A DNA stretch of 64,000 bases from Agromyces sp. S2-1-8. Its GTDB lineage: Bacteria; Actinomycetota; Actinomycetes; Actinomycetales; Microbacteriaceae. Below, piece after piece: positions 1-9,963 of the stretch (positions within the stretch are counted from its first letter, which is position 1; each line of letters opens with the position of its first letter). Both the position numbers and the translations under genes were made by a program. The stretch lies in assembly GCF_021129215.1 (NCBI RefSeq), contig NZ_JAJOLP010000001.1, positions 1,984,001 to 2,048,000 on the forward strand, read 5' to 3'. The notes beneath the pieces were generated by a model, which was not told the DNA's origin, ran no database searches, and worked only from the letters and a program-made list of their open reading frames with translations.

Positions 1-2
1 TC

Positions 3-887
3 CTGATGGCGGTCATGATGGCGACGATGATCGCGTTCCTGCTGCCGCGCGCGGTCGTCTCGGCCGGCCGCATCGGCGAGGTCCTCGAGACCGAGTCGAC
101 GGTGCACGACCCGGTGCAGCCGGTCATCGCGCTCACGGCGCCGGGCACCGTCGAGTTCCGGGGCGTGAGCTTCGCCTACCCGGGAGCCGAGGCACCCGTG
201 CTGCACGACCTCAGCTTCACGGCCCGCCCCGGCGAGGTGACCGCGATCATCGGCTCGACGGGCGTCGGCAAGACGACGATCGTGAACCTCGCCGCTCGGC
301 TCTTCGACGCGACGAGCGGCAGCGTGCTCGTCGGCGGCGTCGACGTGCGCGATCTCGACCCCGAGCTGCTCAACGCGCAGTTCGCCCTCGTGCCCCAGAA
401 GCCCTACCTGTTCGCCGGGACCGTCGGCTCGACCCTCAGGTACGGCGACCCGGATGCCTCGGACGACGAGCTGTGGGCGGCGCTCGAGACCGCCCAGGGG
501 CGCGACTTCGTCGCCGCCATGCCGGGCGGCCTCGACGCCCCCATCGCGCAGGGCGGCACGAACGTGTCGGGCGGTCAGCGGCAGCGCCTCTCGATCGCGA
601 GGGCGCTCGTGAAGCGACCGCCGATCTACCTCTTCGACGACTCGTTCTCGGCGCTCGACACCGCGACCGACCAGCGGCTCCGCGCCGCACTCCAGCGCGA
701 CGTCGCCGACGCCACGATGATCGTCGTCGCGCAGCGCGTCGCGACGATCACGGGCGCCGACCAGATCCTCGTCGTCGAAGACGGCCGCATCACCGCTCGC
801 GGCACCCATGACGAGCTGCTCGAGACCTCGCAGGCGTACGCCGAGATCGTCGAGAGCCAGCTGAGCGCAGAGGAGGCGGCAGCGTGA
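3..887 (+). CDS. ABC exporter half-transporter, ATPase with degenerate site (5' partial)
   Basis: The frame is open to the left edge, so the gene begins upstream and only the last transmembrane segment plus the nucleotide-binding domain is seen. Within the visible part are Walker A GSTGVGKTT, Q-loop QKPYLF, a canonical signature VSGGQRQR and Walker B YLFDDSFSALD. The residue after the Walker B aspartate is Asp, not the catalytic Glu, so this is the subunit carrying the degenerate ATP site of a heterodimeric exporter (type IV ABC fold, BmrC/TM287-like by that criterion). It overlaps the next gene by GTGA, so the two are translationally coupled and almost certainly form one transporter in the plasma membrane. 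The substrate (drug, lipid or peptide) cannot be deduced. Confidence 0.9.
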   Translation: MMAVMMATMIAFLLPRAVVSAGRIGEVLETESTVHDPVQPVIALTAPGTVEFRGVSFAYPGAEAPVLHDLSFTARPGEVTAIIGSTGVGKTTIVNLAARLFDATSGSVLVGGVDVRDLDPELLNAQFALVPQKPYLFAGTVGSTLRYGDPDASDDELWAALETAQGRDFVAAMPGGLDAPIAQGGTNVSGGQRQRLSIARALVKRPPIYLFDDSFSALDTATDQRLRAALQRDVADATMIVVAQRVATITGADQILVVEDGRITARGTHDELLETSQAYAEIVESQLSAEEAAA

Positions 888-2965
888 GCGAGCAGAAGAC
901 CGAGGCGGCGGCGACGCCGCGCCCGCCGGTGCGTCGCGGGCCGATGGGCGGCGGCCCGATGGCGGGCATGGGCATGCCCGCCGAGAAGTCGATGAACTTC
1001 GGCCCGAGCGCGAAGCGGCTCATCGGGCGGCTGAAGCCGGAGCGTGCACTCGTCGTGTTCGTCATCCTGCTCGGCGTCGTGAGCGTCGTGTTCAGCGTGC
1101 TGGGCCCGAAGATCCTCGGCCAGGCGACGAACATCATCTTCGAGGGGTTCGTCTCGCTGCAGATGCCCGCGGGAGTCACCCAGCAGCAGGTCGTCGACCA
1201 GTTGCGCGCCTCGGGCGACACCCAGCAGGCCGACATGATCGCGTCGATGCAGAACATCGTGCCGGGGCAGGGCATCGACTTCGCCGCGCTCGCCGCGGTG
1301 CTCGGACTCGTGCTGCTGCTCTACGTGCTCGCCTCGCTGTTCGGCTGGGCGCAGGCGTATGTGCTGAACGGCGTGACGCAGCGCACGGTCTACCGGCTGC
1401 GCCGCGAGGTCGAGGAGAAGATCCACCGGCTTCCGCTGTCGTACTTCGACAAGATGCAGCGCGGCGAACTGCTCTCGCGGGTGACGAACGACATCGACAA
1501 CATCTCGCAGACCCTGCAGCAGACGATGAGCCAGCTGCTCACGTCGCTCCTCACGGTCGTCGGCGTGCTCGTCATGATGTTCGTCATCTCGCCGCTGCTC
1601 GCGGTGATCGCGCTCGTGACGATCCCGTTGACCCTGCTCATCACGACGATCATCGCGAAGCGGTCGCAGAAGCAGTTCATCGCCCAGTGGACGCACACGG
1701 GCACGCTCAACGCCCGCATCGAGGAGGCCTACTCGGGCCACGCCCTCGTGCGCGTCTTCGGGCGGCGCCACGAGGTCGAGCAGTCGTTCGACGAGAAGAA
1801 CGAGGAGCTCTACACGGCGAGCTTCGGCGCCCAGTTCGTGAGCGGCATCATCATGCCCGCCATGATGTTCGTCGGCAACCTCGTCTACGTCGCGATCGCC
1901 GTCGTCGGCGGGCTCATGGTCGCCGGCGGCTCGATCTCGCTCGGCGACGTGCAGGCGTTCATCCAGTACTCGCGCCAGTTCACGCAGCCGCTCAGCCAGC
2001 TCGGCTCCATGGCGAACCTGCTGCAGTCGGGCGTCGCAAGCGCCGAGCGCGTGTTCGAGCTGCTCGACGCCGACGAGCAGGTGGCCGACCCCGAAGAGCC
2101 CGAGGTGCCCGAGGCCGCGCCCGGCGAGGCGTCCGGTCGCCTGGTGTTCGAGGACGTGTCGTTCAGCTACGACCCCGGGAAGCCGCTCATCGAGCACCTC
2201 TCGCTGACCGCAGAGCCCGGGCAGTCGATCGCGATCGTCGGGCCGACCGGCGCCGGCAAGACGACGCTCGTGAACCTCATCATGCGGTTCTACGAGCTCG
2301 ACGCCGGGCGAATCACGCTCGACGGCGTCGACATCACGCGCATGACGCGCGACGAGCTGCGCGGGCGCATGGGCATGGTGCTGCAGGACACGTGGCTGTT
2401 CTCGGGCACCATCCGCGAGAACATCGCCTACGGCCGGCCGGATGCCTCGGAGGAGGAGATCCTCGAGGCAGCCCGCGCGACCTACGTCGACCGATTCGTG
2501 CGCACGCTGCCCGACGGGTACGACACCGTGCTCGACGACGAGGCCTCCAACCTCTCGGCGGGCGAGCGTCAGCTCGTCACGATCGCGCGTGCGTTCCTCG
2601 CGCAGCCGGCCGTGCTGATCCTCGACGAGGCGACGAGCTCGGTCGACACCCGTACCGAGCTGCTGCTGCAGCACGCGATGAACGCGCTGCGCGCCGACCG
2701 CACGTCGTTCGTGATCGCGCACCGGCTGTCGACGATCCGCGACGCCGACCTGATCCTCGTGATGGAGTCGGGCCGCATCGTCGAGCAGGGCACGCACTCG
2801 GGTCTGCTCGCCGCGGGCGGTGCGTACGCGCGGCTCTACCAGGCCCAGTTCGCGGCGCCGGTCGACGGCGAGGAGGAGACGGCCCGCGAGGACGAGCGCG
2901 ACGCGGAGGCGGTGGAGTCGGCGACCGCCGAACCTGAGACGGGCGCGATCGAGGCGCTCGGGTAG
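884..2965 (+). CDS. ABC exporter half-transporter, permease-ATPase with catalytic site
   Basis: A 693-residue fused exporter half. The start is GTG at 884, inside the upstream stop (GTGA) and preceded by GAGGAGG. The N-terminus is Gly/Met/Pro-rich (about residues 15-40), six membrane segments follow to about residue 385, and the ATPase domain fills about 420-650: Walker A GPTGAGKTT, signature LSAGERQ, Walker B VLILDEATSSVD with the catalytic Glu, and the H-loop IAHRLST. An insertion of about 45 residues rich in Gln sits between the first two membrane segments, presumably outside the cell. The canonical Walker B is paired with a non-canonical LSAGE signature, the complement of the upstream partner, so one composite ATP site is hydrolytic and one degenerate. 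The C-terminal tail is acidic. Confidence 0.93.
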   Translation: MSEQKTEAAATPRPPVRRGPMGGGPMAGMGMPAEKSMNFGPSAKRLIGRLKPERALVVFVILLGVVSVVFSVLGPKILGQATNIIFEGFVSLQMPAGVTQQQVVDQLRASGDTQQADMIASMQNIVPGQGIDFAALAAVLGLVLLLYVLASLFGWAQAYVLNGVTQRTVYRLRREVEEKIHRLPLSYFDKMQRGELLSRVTNDIDNISQTLQQTMSQLLTSLLTVVGVLVMMFVISPLLAVIALVTIPLTLLITTIIAKRSQKQFIAQWTHTGTLNARIEEAYSGHALVRVFGRRHEVEQSFDEKNEELYTASFGAQFVSGIIMPAMMFVGNLVYVAIAVVGGLMVAGGSISLGDVQAFIQYSRQFTQPLSQLGSMANLLQSGVASAERVFELLDADEQVADPEEPEVPEAAPGEASGRLVFEDVSFSYDPGKPLIEHLSLTAEPGQSIAIVGPTGAGKTTLVNLIMRFYELDAGRITLDGVDITRMTRDELRGRMGMVLQDTWLFSGTIRENIAYGRPDASEEEILEAARATYVDRFVRTLPDGYDTVLDDEASNLSAGERQLVTIARAFLAQPAVLILDEATSSVDTRTELLLQHAMNALRADRTSFVIAHRLSTIRDADLILVMESGRIVEQGTHSGLLAAGGAYARLYQAQFAAPVDGEEETAREDERDAEAVESATAEPETGAIEALG

Positions 2966-2993
2966 GGGAGGGGCGGATACGCCGCGGCGCCCG

Positions 2994-3653
2994 TCAGGGG
3001 GTCGCCGTCGGAATCGTCAGGAAGAACTCGGCGAAGGCCGGATCGCTGAACGCCACCACGTAGGTCACGATCATCACGACGATGAACGCGACGACGCCGG
3101 CGAGCAGCGGGATCCACCACGAGCTGGTGCCGGCCCGCATGCGTGCGCGCGACCAGACGAGTGCCCCGAACCAGAGTGCGAGCTGCGCGATCACGCCGAC
3201 GGCGATCGCGATGGGCGTCACGGGCCCGGCGTTGAACTCGGTCGGCGGCGTGGTGCCGAGCATCGAGGCCGTCAGTTGCAGCGACTGGAGCATGCTCGAC
3301 GGCAGGGAGACGAGCGAGAGCACGTTGTAGACGGCGCCCATCGCGCCGAAGACGAGGAGCGCGACCGTCCAGGCGCGGTCGGTCGGCCGGGCGACCGCGC
3401 CGGGCCGGGCGTACGCCGGGACGGGGGCGCCGGCGGAGCGTGCCGAACCGGCTGCCGGGCCGGCAGCGTCGGGCGCGTGGTTCGTGCCGGCCGAGTGGGG
3501 GTCGGCGGGCGGCTGCCAGGTCCACCCCTCCGGGGCGTACTCGCCGTATCTCGGACGAGGCCGCTCGTCGGCGGACGGCGTGACCGGCGGCTGCGGGGCA
3601 GCGGCACCGGCCACGGCGTCGTCGGGCGTACGAGCGGCCTCGTCGGGAGTCAT
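2994..3653 (-). CDS. Proline-rich N-terminus, three- to four-helix membrane protein (DUF6264-like)
   Basis: A 219-residue protein. The first 95 residues are disordered, rich in Pro, Ala and Asp, with an aromatic patch (YGEYAPEGWTWQPP). Hydrophobic segments follow at about 98-118, 145-168 and 182-205. This layout resembles the DUF6264 membrane proteins common in Microbacteriaceae; that assignment is from memory and no function is known. It begins 8 bases after the aldolase stop on the same strand and is probably co-transcribed with it. Confidence 0.75.
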   Translation of the reverse strand: MTPDEAARTPDDAVAGAAAPQPPVTPSADERPRPRYGEYAPEGWTWQPPADPHSAGTNHAPDAAGPAAGSARSAGAPVPAYARPGAVARPTDRAWTVALLVFGAMGAVYNVLSLVSLPSSMLQSLQLTASMLGTTPPTEFNAGPVTPIAIAVGVIAQLALWFGALVWSRARMRAGTSSWWIPLLAGVVAFIVVMIVTYVVAFSDPAFAEFFLTIPTATP

Positions 3654-3661
3654 CCGGTGCC

Positions 3662-4693
<1,032 letters not shown>

Positions 4694-4810
4694 GGTGCTC
4701 CTTCGATGACGACAGTGGGTTCGGCACGAGTCTAACGACTCGCGAGCAAGGCTCAGATGTTGATGACCTGCGGCGCGCGGCGGACGATGAACGGCGGGCA
4801 GGATGGGCTC

Positions 4811-5812
4811 ATGACTTCGTCGCTCGTGCCCGCCGTCGCGCGGGCCGCCGCCGCCTGCCTGCCCCTCATCGGCTCCGGCGACGGCCACGCGGTCGACGCC
4901 GCGGCGGTCGCCGCGATGCGCGCCGCGCTCGCCGACGTGCCGTTCGACGGGAGGGTCGTCGTCGGCGAGGGGGAGAAGGACGGTGCGCCGATGCTGCACC
5001 TGGGGGAGCGGTTCGGTCGTGCACGGCCGGGCGACCCGGCGATCGACCTCGCCGTCGATCCGGTCGACGGCACCCGGCTCGCCGCCGCCGGTCGCCCCGG
5101 TGCGATGGCGGTCATCGCGGTGGCACCGCGCGGCGGACTGTTCGATCTCGGGCCGGCGCACTACCTCGAGAAGCTCGTCACGTGGGTGCCCGGCATCACG
5201 GCGCCGGATGCCTCGGCGGGAGGCATCGCGGGCGCGGTCGTGCGGGTCGTGACCGCCGCCGCGGCGCGGCGCGGTGTCGCGCCGGACGAGGTGCTGGTCG
5301 CCGTGCAGGATCGACCTCGCAATCGGCCGTACGCCGAGGCGGTCGAAGCAGCGGGCGGTCGGGTCGAGCTGTTCGAGCACGGCGACGTCGAGCTGAGCCT
5401 CCGGGCGCTGCACGGCCGGTCGTCCGCATCGCGCACCGACGGCGAACAGGGTGGAATCGCCGGCCTCGACGCGGTGGTCGGCATCGGCGGGGCGCCCGAG
5501 GGCGTCATCGTGGCGACCGGCGCACGTGCACTCGGCGGTTCGATGCTGGCCCGGTTCGCGCCGCAGTCGGAGCGCGAGCGGGTCGGCGTGCTCGCCCACC
5601 TCGCGGGCGTCCGCCCGATCGACGACGTCGTGGCTCTCGACGTCCTCTGCGCCGCGCCGGTCGAGGCCGTCGACCTGCTCGTCGCCGCGGTCACGGACTG
5701 CGAGATCGGCGTCTCGCTGCCCGGCGTGCTGGCGATGCCGGGTGGGGCACGAGTGCACCGCTGGTCGACCTCCGAACGCGTGGCCGGGTGGGCCGACTTG
5801 CTCGACGGTTAA
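4811..5812 (+). CDS. Divergent GlpX-type fructose-1,6-bisphosphatase paralogue
   Basis: A 333-residue protein of the GlpX (class II FBPase) fold. It keeps the metal and phosphate motifs VGEGEKDGAPML (residues 51-62) and DPVDGT (83-88), and GIGGAPEG in the second half. It differs from the neighbouring canonical copy in the last third: the family motif ending in FFVATGVTDG is replaced here by LLVAAVTDCEIGV. An upstream in-frame ATG exists at 4757, but the ATG at 4811 gives the start expected for the family. The Shine-Dalgarno (AGGATGG) is modest. It may be a second FBPase or act on a related sugar bisphosphate; the metal site suggests it is still an enzyme. Confidence 0.85.
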   Translation: MTSSLVPAVARAAAACLPLIGSGDGHAVDAAAVAAMRAALADVPFDGRVVVGEGEKDGAPMLHLGERFGRARPGDPAIDLAVDPVDGTRLAAAGRPGAMAVIAVAPRGGLFDLGPAHYLEKLVTWVPGITAPDASAGGIAGAVVRVVTAAAARRGVAPDEVLVAVQDRPRNRPYAEAVEAAGGRVELFEHGDVELSLRALHGRSSASRTDGEQGGIAGLDAVVGIGGAPEGVIVATGARALGGSMLARFAPQSERERVGVLAHLAGVRPIDDVVALDVLCAAPVEAVDLLVAAVTDCEIGVSLPGVLAMPGGARVHRWSTSERVAGWADLLDG

Positions 5813-5955
5813 GAATCGTCGAACTTGCGCGCCGTGGGCCGCCGAATTTCATCGGATGGCGCGATCGGCTCGTTAGGCTCGAAACGGCGGGATCACCGCC
5901 GATCGGCGCGCCGCGGCACGACCACGGCGCAGACGCGTCCTGGAGGACCCCGCTC

Positions 5956-6945
5956 ATGAGCAACGAAGCCAGCCTGTTCCACCACCCCGATCGCAACCTC
6001 GCGCTCGAGCTCGTGCGGGCGACTGAGGCGGCGGCGATCCGGGCGGTGCCGTGGATCGGCAAGGGCGACAAGAACGCGGCCGACGGCGCGGCCGTCGACG
6101 CGATGCGCGCGTTCCTCTCGACCGTCGACTTCGACGGCGTCATCGTGATCGGCGAGGGTGAGAAGGACGAGGCGCCGATGCTCTTCAACGGCGAGCGCGT
6201 CGGCTCGGGCAACGGACCGGCCTGCGACATCGCCGTCGACCCGATCGACGGCACCTCGCTCACGGCCGCGGGCCGATCGCACGCGCTGTCGGTGCTCGCC
6301 GTGTCGGACCGTGGCACGATGCTCGACGCCTCGAGCGTGTTCTACATGGACAAGATCGTGACCGGGCCTGCCGGCCACGGGGTCGTCGACATCCGCAAGC
6401 CCATCGGTGACAACATCCGTGCGCTGGCCGCGGCGCTCGGCAAGGACGTCGGAGACATCCTCGTCGCGGTGCTCGACCGCCCGCGCCACGAGCAGCTCAT
6501 CGCCGACATCCGCGCGGCGGGCGCCGGCACCCGCCTCATCCTCGACGGCGACGTCGCGGGCGGCATCAACGCGGCCCGCAGCGGCAGCCGCATCGACATG
6601 TGCGTCGGCATCGGCGGCAGCCCCGAGGGCATCACGACGGCCTGCGCCGTCAAGGCGCTCGGCGGCTTCATGCAGGGCCGGCTGGCGCCGAAGGACGACG
6701 CCGAGCGCGAGCGGGGCATCGCCGCCGGCCTCGACGTCGACGCGGTGCTCGAGATCGACGACATGGTGCGCGGCGACAACACCTTCTTCGTCGCGACCGG
6801 CGTCACCGACGGCGCGCTCGTCGCCGGCGTGAAGCGCGAGGGCGACTACATCGTCACCGAGTCGGTCGTGCTGCGCTCGAAGTCGGGAACGCTGCGGCGG
6901 ATCCAGGCGGAGCACCTCGCCTCGAAGTGGCTCGACGAGGACTGA
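5956..6945 (+). CDS. glpX: Class II fructose-1,6-bisphosphatase
   Basis: A 329-residue canonical GlpX that hydrolyses fructose 1,6-bisphosphate to fructose 6-phosphate, the committed gluconeogenic step. Motifs: GEGEKDEAPML (66-76), DPIDGT (95-100), GIGGSPEG (about 218-225) and FFVATGVTDGAL near 280. The ATG at 5956 follows TGGAGGA. The longer open frame upstream reads antisense-like, low-quality sequence and is not used. The gap of 143 bases after the first paralogue holds a TAGGCT hexamer at 5874-5879 that could be its own -10 element, so the two copies may be transcribed separately. Confidence 0.96.
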   Translation: MSNEASLFHHPDRNLALELVRATEAAAIRAVPWIGKGDKNAADGAAVDAMRAFLSTVDFDGVIVIGEGEKDEAPMLFNGERVGSGNGPACDIAVDPIDGTSLTAAGRSHALSVLAVSDRGTMLDASSVFYMDKIVTGPAGHGVVDIRKPIGDNIRALAAALGKDVGDILVAVLDRPRHEQLIADIRAAGAGTRLILDGDVAGGINAARSGSRIDMCVGIGGSPEGITTACAVKALGGFMQGRLAPKDDAERERGIAAGLDVDAVLEIDDMVRGDNTFFVATGVTDGALVAGVKREGDYIVTESVVLRSKSGTLRRIQAEHLASKWLDED

Positions 6946-7155
6946 GACGCGTCAGGGCGCGTTCCCTCGCTCCGGGGGCTTTCCCGCAGGTCGGAGTTCG
7001 GCAGGGCTCTCGAGTTGCGGGAGTGCGCCCCGAACGAGTTCGCGCGGGAGCGCAGCGCATCGTGCGCTCCGCACGGCCTTGCCGCGGTGCACGGGACCTG
7101 CGAGGCTCGGCGCAGGGTGTCCGCACGCTGCGTGCACTCGACCCGAGGGGGAGCC

Positions 7156-7545
7156 ATGGTGCAGATGCTGGACGCGTTTCCGGGACTCGCGGTCGACGAC
7201 ATCGACGCGGCGCGGAACTTCTACCGTGACGTGATCGGGCTCGATGTCGCCGATGACATGGGCGGTCTTCGCCTGACGCTGCCGTCGGGCCAGACCTTGT
7301 TCGTGTACGGCAAGCCCGATCACGAACCCGCCGGCTTCACGGTGCTGAACTTCGTCGTCGCGGACGTCGACGCCGCAGCCGACGAGCTCAACGCCGCCGG
7401 TGTGGTGACGAAGATCTACGCGGGCGACCTGGACTACGGAACCGATGAGCGCGGCATCGCGCACGGCCGCGAGGCAGGGACGGGACCCGACATCTGCTGG
7501 TTCCGCGACCCCGCGGGGAACGTGCTCAGCGTGCTGCAGCCCTGA
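7156..7545 (+). CDS. VOC/glyoxalase-fold protein
   Basis: A 129-residue single vicinal-oxygen-chelate domain: the opening GLAVDDIDAARNFYRDVIGLDV and closing WFRDPAGNVLSVLQP are the standard beta-alpha-beta signatures of this fold. Such proteins are metal-dependent lyases, dioxygenases or binding proteins, and no substrate can be given. The ATG at 7156 follows GAGGGGGAG. It stands alone: 210 bases separate it from glpX, and nothing recognisable lies in that gap. Confidence 0.85.
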   Translation: MVQMLDAFPGLAVDDIDAARNFYRDVIGLDVADDMGGLRLTLPSGQTLFVYGKPDHEPAGFTVLNFVVADVDAAADELNAAGVVTKIYAGDLDYGTDERGIAHGREAGTGPDICWFRDPAGNVLSVLQP

Positions 7546-7656
7546 GACGCCCGCGTCGGCGCTACGTGCGCGCGCTCGCGCCGCTGCGCTCGCGCGACGG
7601 GTCGATGCCCGCCGGCGACCGCGCGCTCGTGCAACGCACGCCGCCGTCGGACCGCG

Positions 7657-9189
7657 TCAGTTCGAGGCTGAACGGACCTCGGGGTCGATGTCGGCGCCTT
7701 CGAAGGCGTCATCGAGCGGAAGCAGCGCGTCGTCGCCCTCGTCGAAGGCGGTGGTCGGCGTGGCGCGGTCGACCGCTTCGCTCGCGGCGACCGGGGCCGC
7801 GTGGTCGTCACTCTGGATCGGGTCGTCGGCGACCGGGGCGGGGACGGCCGCCTCACCCTCGGTCAGTTCGGGCGAGGTGAGGCGACGCGGCGACTCGTGG
7901 ATCGATTGCGGCTCGGCGACGGACACGAGCTTCGCCTCGTTGATGCCCGGGAACTGGCGTGCGGTCACGAGCACCCTCGACTCGAGCGAGCTCGCGAACT
8001 TGTTGTAGCTGTCGACCGTGCGCTCGATCGCCTTGCGCAGACCGTCGGCGTGACCGGCGAGCACGCCGATGCGCTGGTAGAGGGTGTTGCCGAGGTCGAA
8101 CAGCTTCTTCGCTTCGTCGGAGACGGCCTGCTGCTGCCACGCGTAGTCGATCGTCTTGAGCACCGCGAACAGGTTGACGGGCGACGCGAGGGCGACCCGA
8201 CGTTCGAAGGCGTAGTTGAGGAGCGTGGCGTCGGCCTCGAGCGCGGCGGAGAGCAGCGACTCGTTCGGGATGAACGCGATCACGAACTCGGGCGAGGCGT
8301 CGAAGCCCTGCCAGTACGTCTTCTTCGAGAGCGCGTCGATGTGCAGGCGAACCGCCTTGACGTGCCGTTCGATGAGCGACTTGCGCCGCGCCGCCTCTTC
8401 GCCCACGGCCGTCTCGGGGATCGAGGACGCCTCGATGTAGTGCTCGAGCGGCACCTTCGAGTCGAGCGGGATGTACTTGCCGCCGGGGAGGTAGACGACC
8501 ATGTCGGGACGCCCACGGCCCGCATCGGTCGAGATCGAGTGCTGCACACCGAAATCGACGTGCTCGAGCAGGCCCGCGGCCTCGACCACCCGGCGCAGCT
8601 GCGTCTCGCCCCAGACTCCGCGCGTGCTGTTGGAGCGCAGGGCGCTCGCGAGCGACTCGGTCGTCGCCCGCAGCCGCTCGTCGGCGGCCTGGGCCTGCTT
8701 GAGCTGCTCGGCCAGCGAGCCGTATTGGGAGCTGCGCTGCTGCTCGAGCTCCGAGACCTTCTGCTGCATGCTCGCGAGCGTCTCGCGCACGGGGCTCAGC
8801 GCCTGCAGCACCGCGCTCTCGCGCTTCTCGCGCTCGGCCCGCTCGGCCTGGTCGGCCCGCTGCTGCTCGGCCGCATCGCGCTGCTGCGCCCGCTGCTGGT
8901 CGAGCTGCTCGCGCAGCCCGTCGACGGCGGCCGACGCGGCGGCGAGGTCGGCGCGCAGCTCGGCCTGGGTCTGCTGCTCGGCCGCGACGGCGCGAGCGAG
9001 CGCGGCTTCGCCCGCGGCCCGGAGCTCGACGAGCTCGCGCTCGTGCCGCGCGGCGACGAGCGCGGGGTCTTCGACGACCGTCGCGTCGACCGGTGACCCG
9101 GCGGCGCGTCGCTGCGCGAGGAACCAGGCGCCGAGCGCGCCGAGCGCGATGCCGACGACGAGGCCGATGATGAGCAGCAGGATCTCCAT
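7657..9189 (-). CDS. rmuC: DNA recombination protein RmuC homologue
   Basis: A 510-residue protein. An N-terminal membrane anchor (residues 3-26) is followed by a long Gln/Glu/Ala/Arg coiled coil (about 45-165), then the conserved RmuC nuclease-like core (NSTRGVWGETQLRRVVEAAGL, DMVVYLPGGKYIPLDSKVPLEHY, ESLLSAALEADATLLNYAFERRV). RmuC proteins limit recombination at short inverted repeats, and the core is related to the PD-(D/E)XK fold, with D in PLDSK as a likely metal ligand. The C-terminal 60 residues are acidic and probably disordered, a lineage-specific addition. The ATG at 9189 is the only sensible start because the anchor begins there. Confidence 0.93.
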   Translation of the reverse strand: MEILLLIIGLVVGIALGALGAWFLAQRRAAGSPVDATVVEDPALVAARHERELVELRAAGEAALARAVAAEQQTQAELRADLAAASAAVDGLREQLDQQRAQQRDAAEQQRADQAERAEREKRESAVLQALSPVRETLASMQQKVSELEQQRSSQYGSLAEQLKQAQAADERLRATTESLASALRSNSTRGVWGETQLRRVVEAAGLLEHVDFGVQHSISTDAGRGRPDMVVYLPGGKYIPLDSKVPLEHYIEASSIPETAVGEEAARRKSLIERHVKAVRLHIDALSKKTYWQGFDASPEFVIAFIPNESLLSAALEADATLLNYAFERRVALASPVNLFAVLKTIDYAWQQQAVSDEAKKLFDLGNTLYQRIGVLAGHADGLRKAIERTVDSYNKFASSLESRVLVTARQFPGINEAKLVSVAEPQSIHESPRRLTSPELTEGEAAVPAPVADDPIQSDDHAAPVAASEAVDRATPTTAFDEGDDALLPLDDAFEGADIDPEVRSASN

Positions 9190-9267
9190 GCCACGAGTGT
9201 CGCAGGGGCCGCCGACATCGGGGGCGAGGCGCTCGGGGGAGCGGGGTCTCGACGCCGATGGTCGCGG

Positions 9268-9301
9268 TGGTCTCGATACGGCGCAGCGCGCCTACTCGAC
9301 C
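9268..9301. repeat. Microbacteriaceae-type dispersed imperfect palindrome
   Basis: One strand begins GGTCTCGATACGGCGCAG and ends CTACTCGACC; GGTC/GACC and the CGATA/TACTCG edges make an imperfect palindrome about 34 bases long. From memory, elements with these ends and a variable GC-rich middle are dispersed many times through Microbacterium, Leifsonia and Agromyces genomes. Only one copy is seen in this window. Its right edge (CGGTCGAGTAG on the minus strand) supplies the last codons and the TAG stop of the exonuclease gene. Confidence 0.55.
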
Positions 9302-9897
9302 GCCGGAGCCCGCACGGCCGCCGGCCGCGCCGCGCCGAGCATGCCGACGCGCACGCCCGTGATGCGCGCGAGCGCATCGAGGTCGTCGGCGTCGTGCCGC
9401 TGCGCGGCGTGCGCCATGATCGCCGCGCACGCCGCGGCGTCGTCGAGGGCGTTGTGGTGCGAGAAGTCCTCGAAGCCCGCGGCCATCGCCGCGACGGGCA
9501 GGCGGTAGGAGTCGAGGTGGTACGTCTTGCGGGCGACCTGCAGACTGCAGAGGTAGCGGTGGGAGGGCGCCTCGAGGCCGAAGGCCTCGCTCGTCTTCGC
9601 GATCACGCCCATGTCGAAGGTCGCGTTGTGGGCGACCAGCCAGTCGTCGCCCGTGAACTCGCGGAACTCGTCGAGGCGCGCGGCCCAGCCCGAGGCGTCC
9701 GCGACCATGTCGGGCGTGATGCCGTGGATGCGGACGTTCCACTCGTTGAACTCGTCGTGGGGGAACGGGGGGCGCAGCAGCCAGTACGCCCGGTCGACGA
9801 CGCGCCCGTCGCGTACCTTGACCAGCCCGACCGAACAGGCCGAGGCGCCGGAGGAGTTCGCGGTCTCGAAGTCGATGGCGGTGAAATCCACTGGCAT
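9292..9897 (-). CDS. DnaQ-like DEDDh 3'-5' exonuclease
   Basis: A 201-residue exonuclease domain. The DEDDh residues are visible: Exo I DFETA (Asp9, Glu11), Exo II HNATFD (Asp95) and Exo III HHNALDDA (His148, Asp152). This resembles the stand-alone epsilon-like exonucleases of actinobacteria, which act in proofreading or DNA/RNA trimming. The open frame extends upstream, but MPVDFTAIDFETAN is the family-like start. The final residues and the stop codon lie inside the dispersed palindrome at 9268-9301, so the C-terminus may have been reshaped by that element. Confidence 0.9.
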   Translation of the reverse strand: MPVDFTAIDFETANSSGASACSVGLVKVRDGRVVDRAYWLLRPPFPHDEFNEWNVRIHGITPDMVADASGWAARLDEFREFTGDDWLVAHNATFDMGVIAKTSEAFGLEAPSHRYLCSLQVARKTYHLDSYRLPVAAMAAGFEDFSHHNALDDAAACAAIMAHAAQRHDADDLDALARITGVRVGMLGAARPAAVRAPAVE

Positions 9898-9963
9898 GCG
9901 GGCATCGTCGCACGGCCCGCCGACGGTTGACGGATGCCTCGCCGCGGGCATGGAATGGGGACC

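Noticed and set aside
626..2797. Long open frame (723 residues) on the minus strand
   Set aside because: Antisense to the ABC exporter pair; the translated sequence is Arg/His/Asp-rich with no motifs, a known effect of GC-rich third positions.
4694..5758. Upstream extension of the aldolase frame
   Set aside because: It is antisense to the GlpX paralogue; the ATG at 4693 has the ribosome site and the conserved N-terminus.
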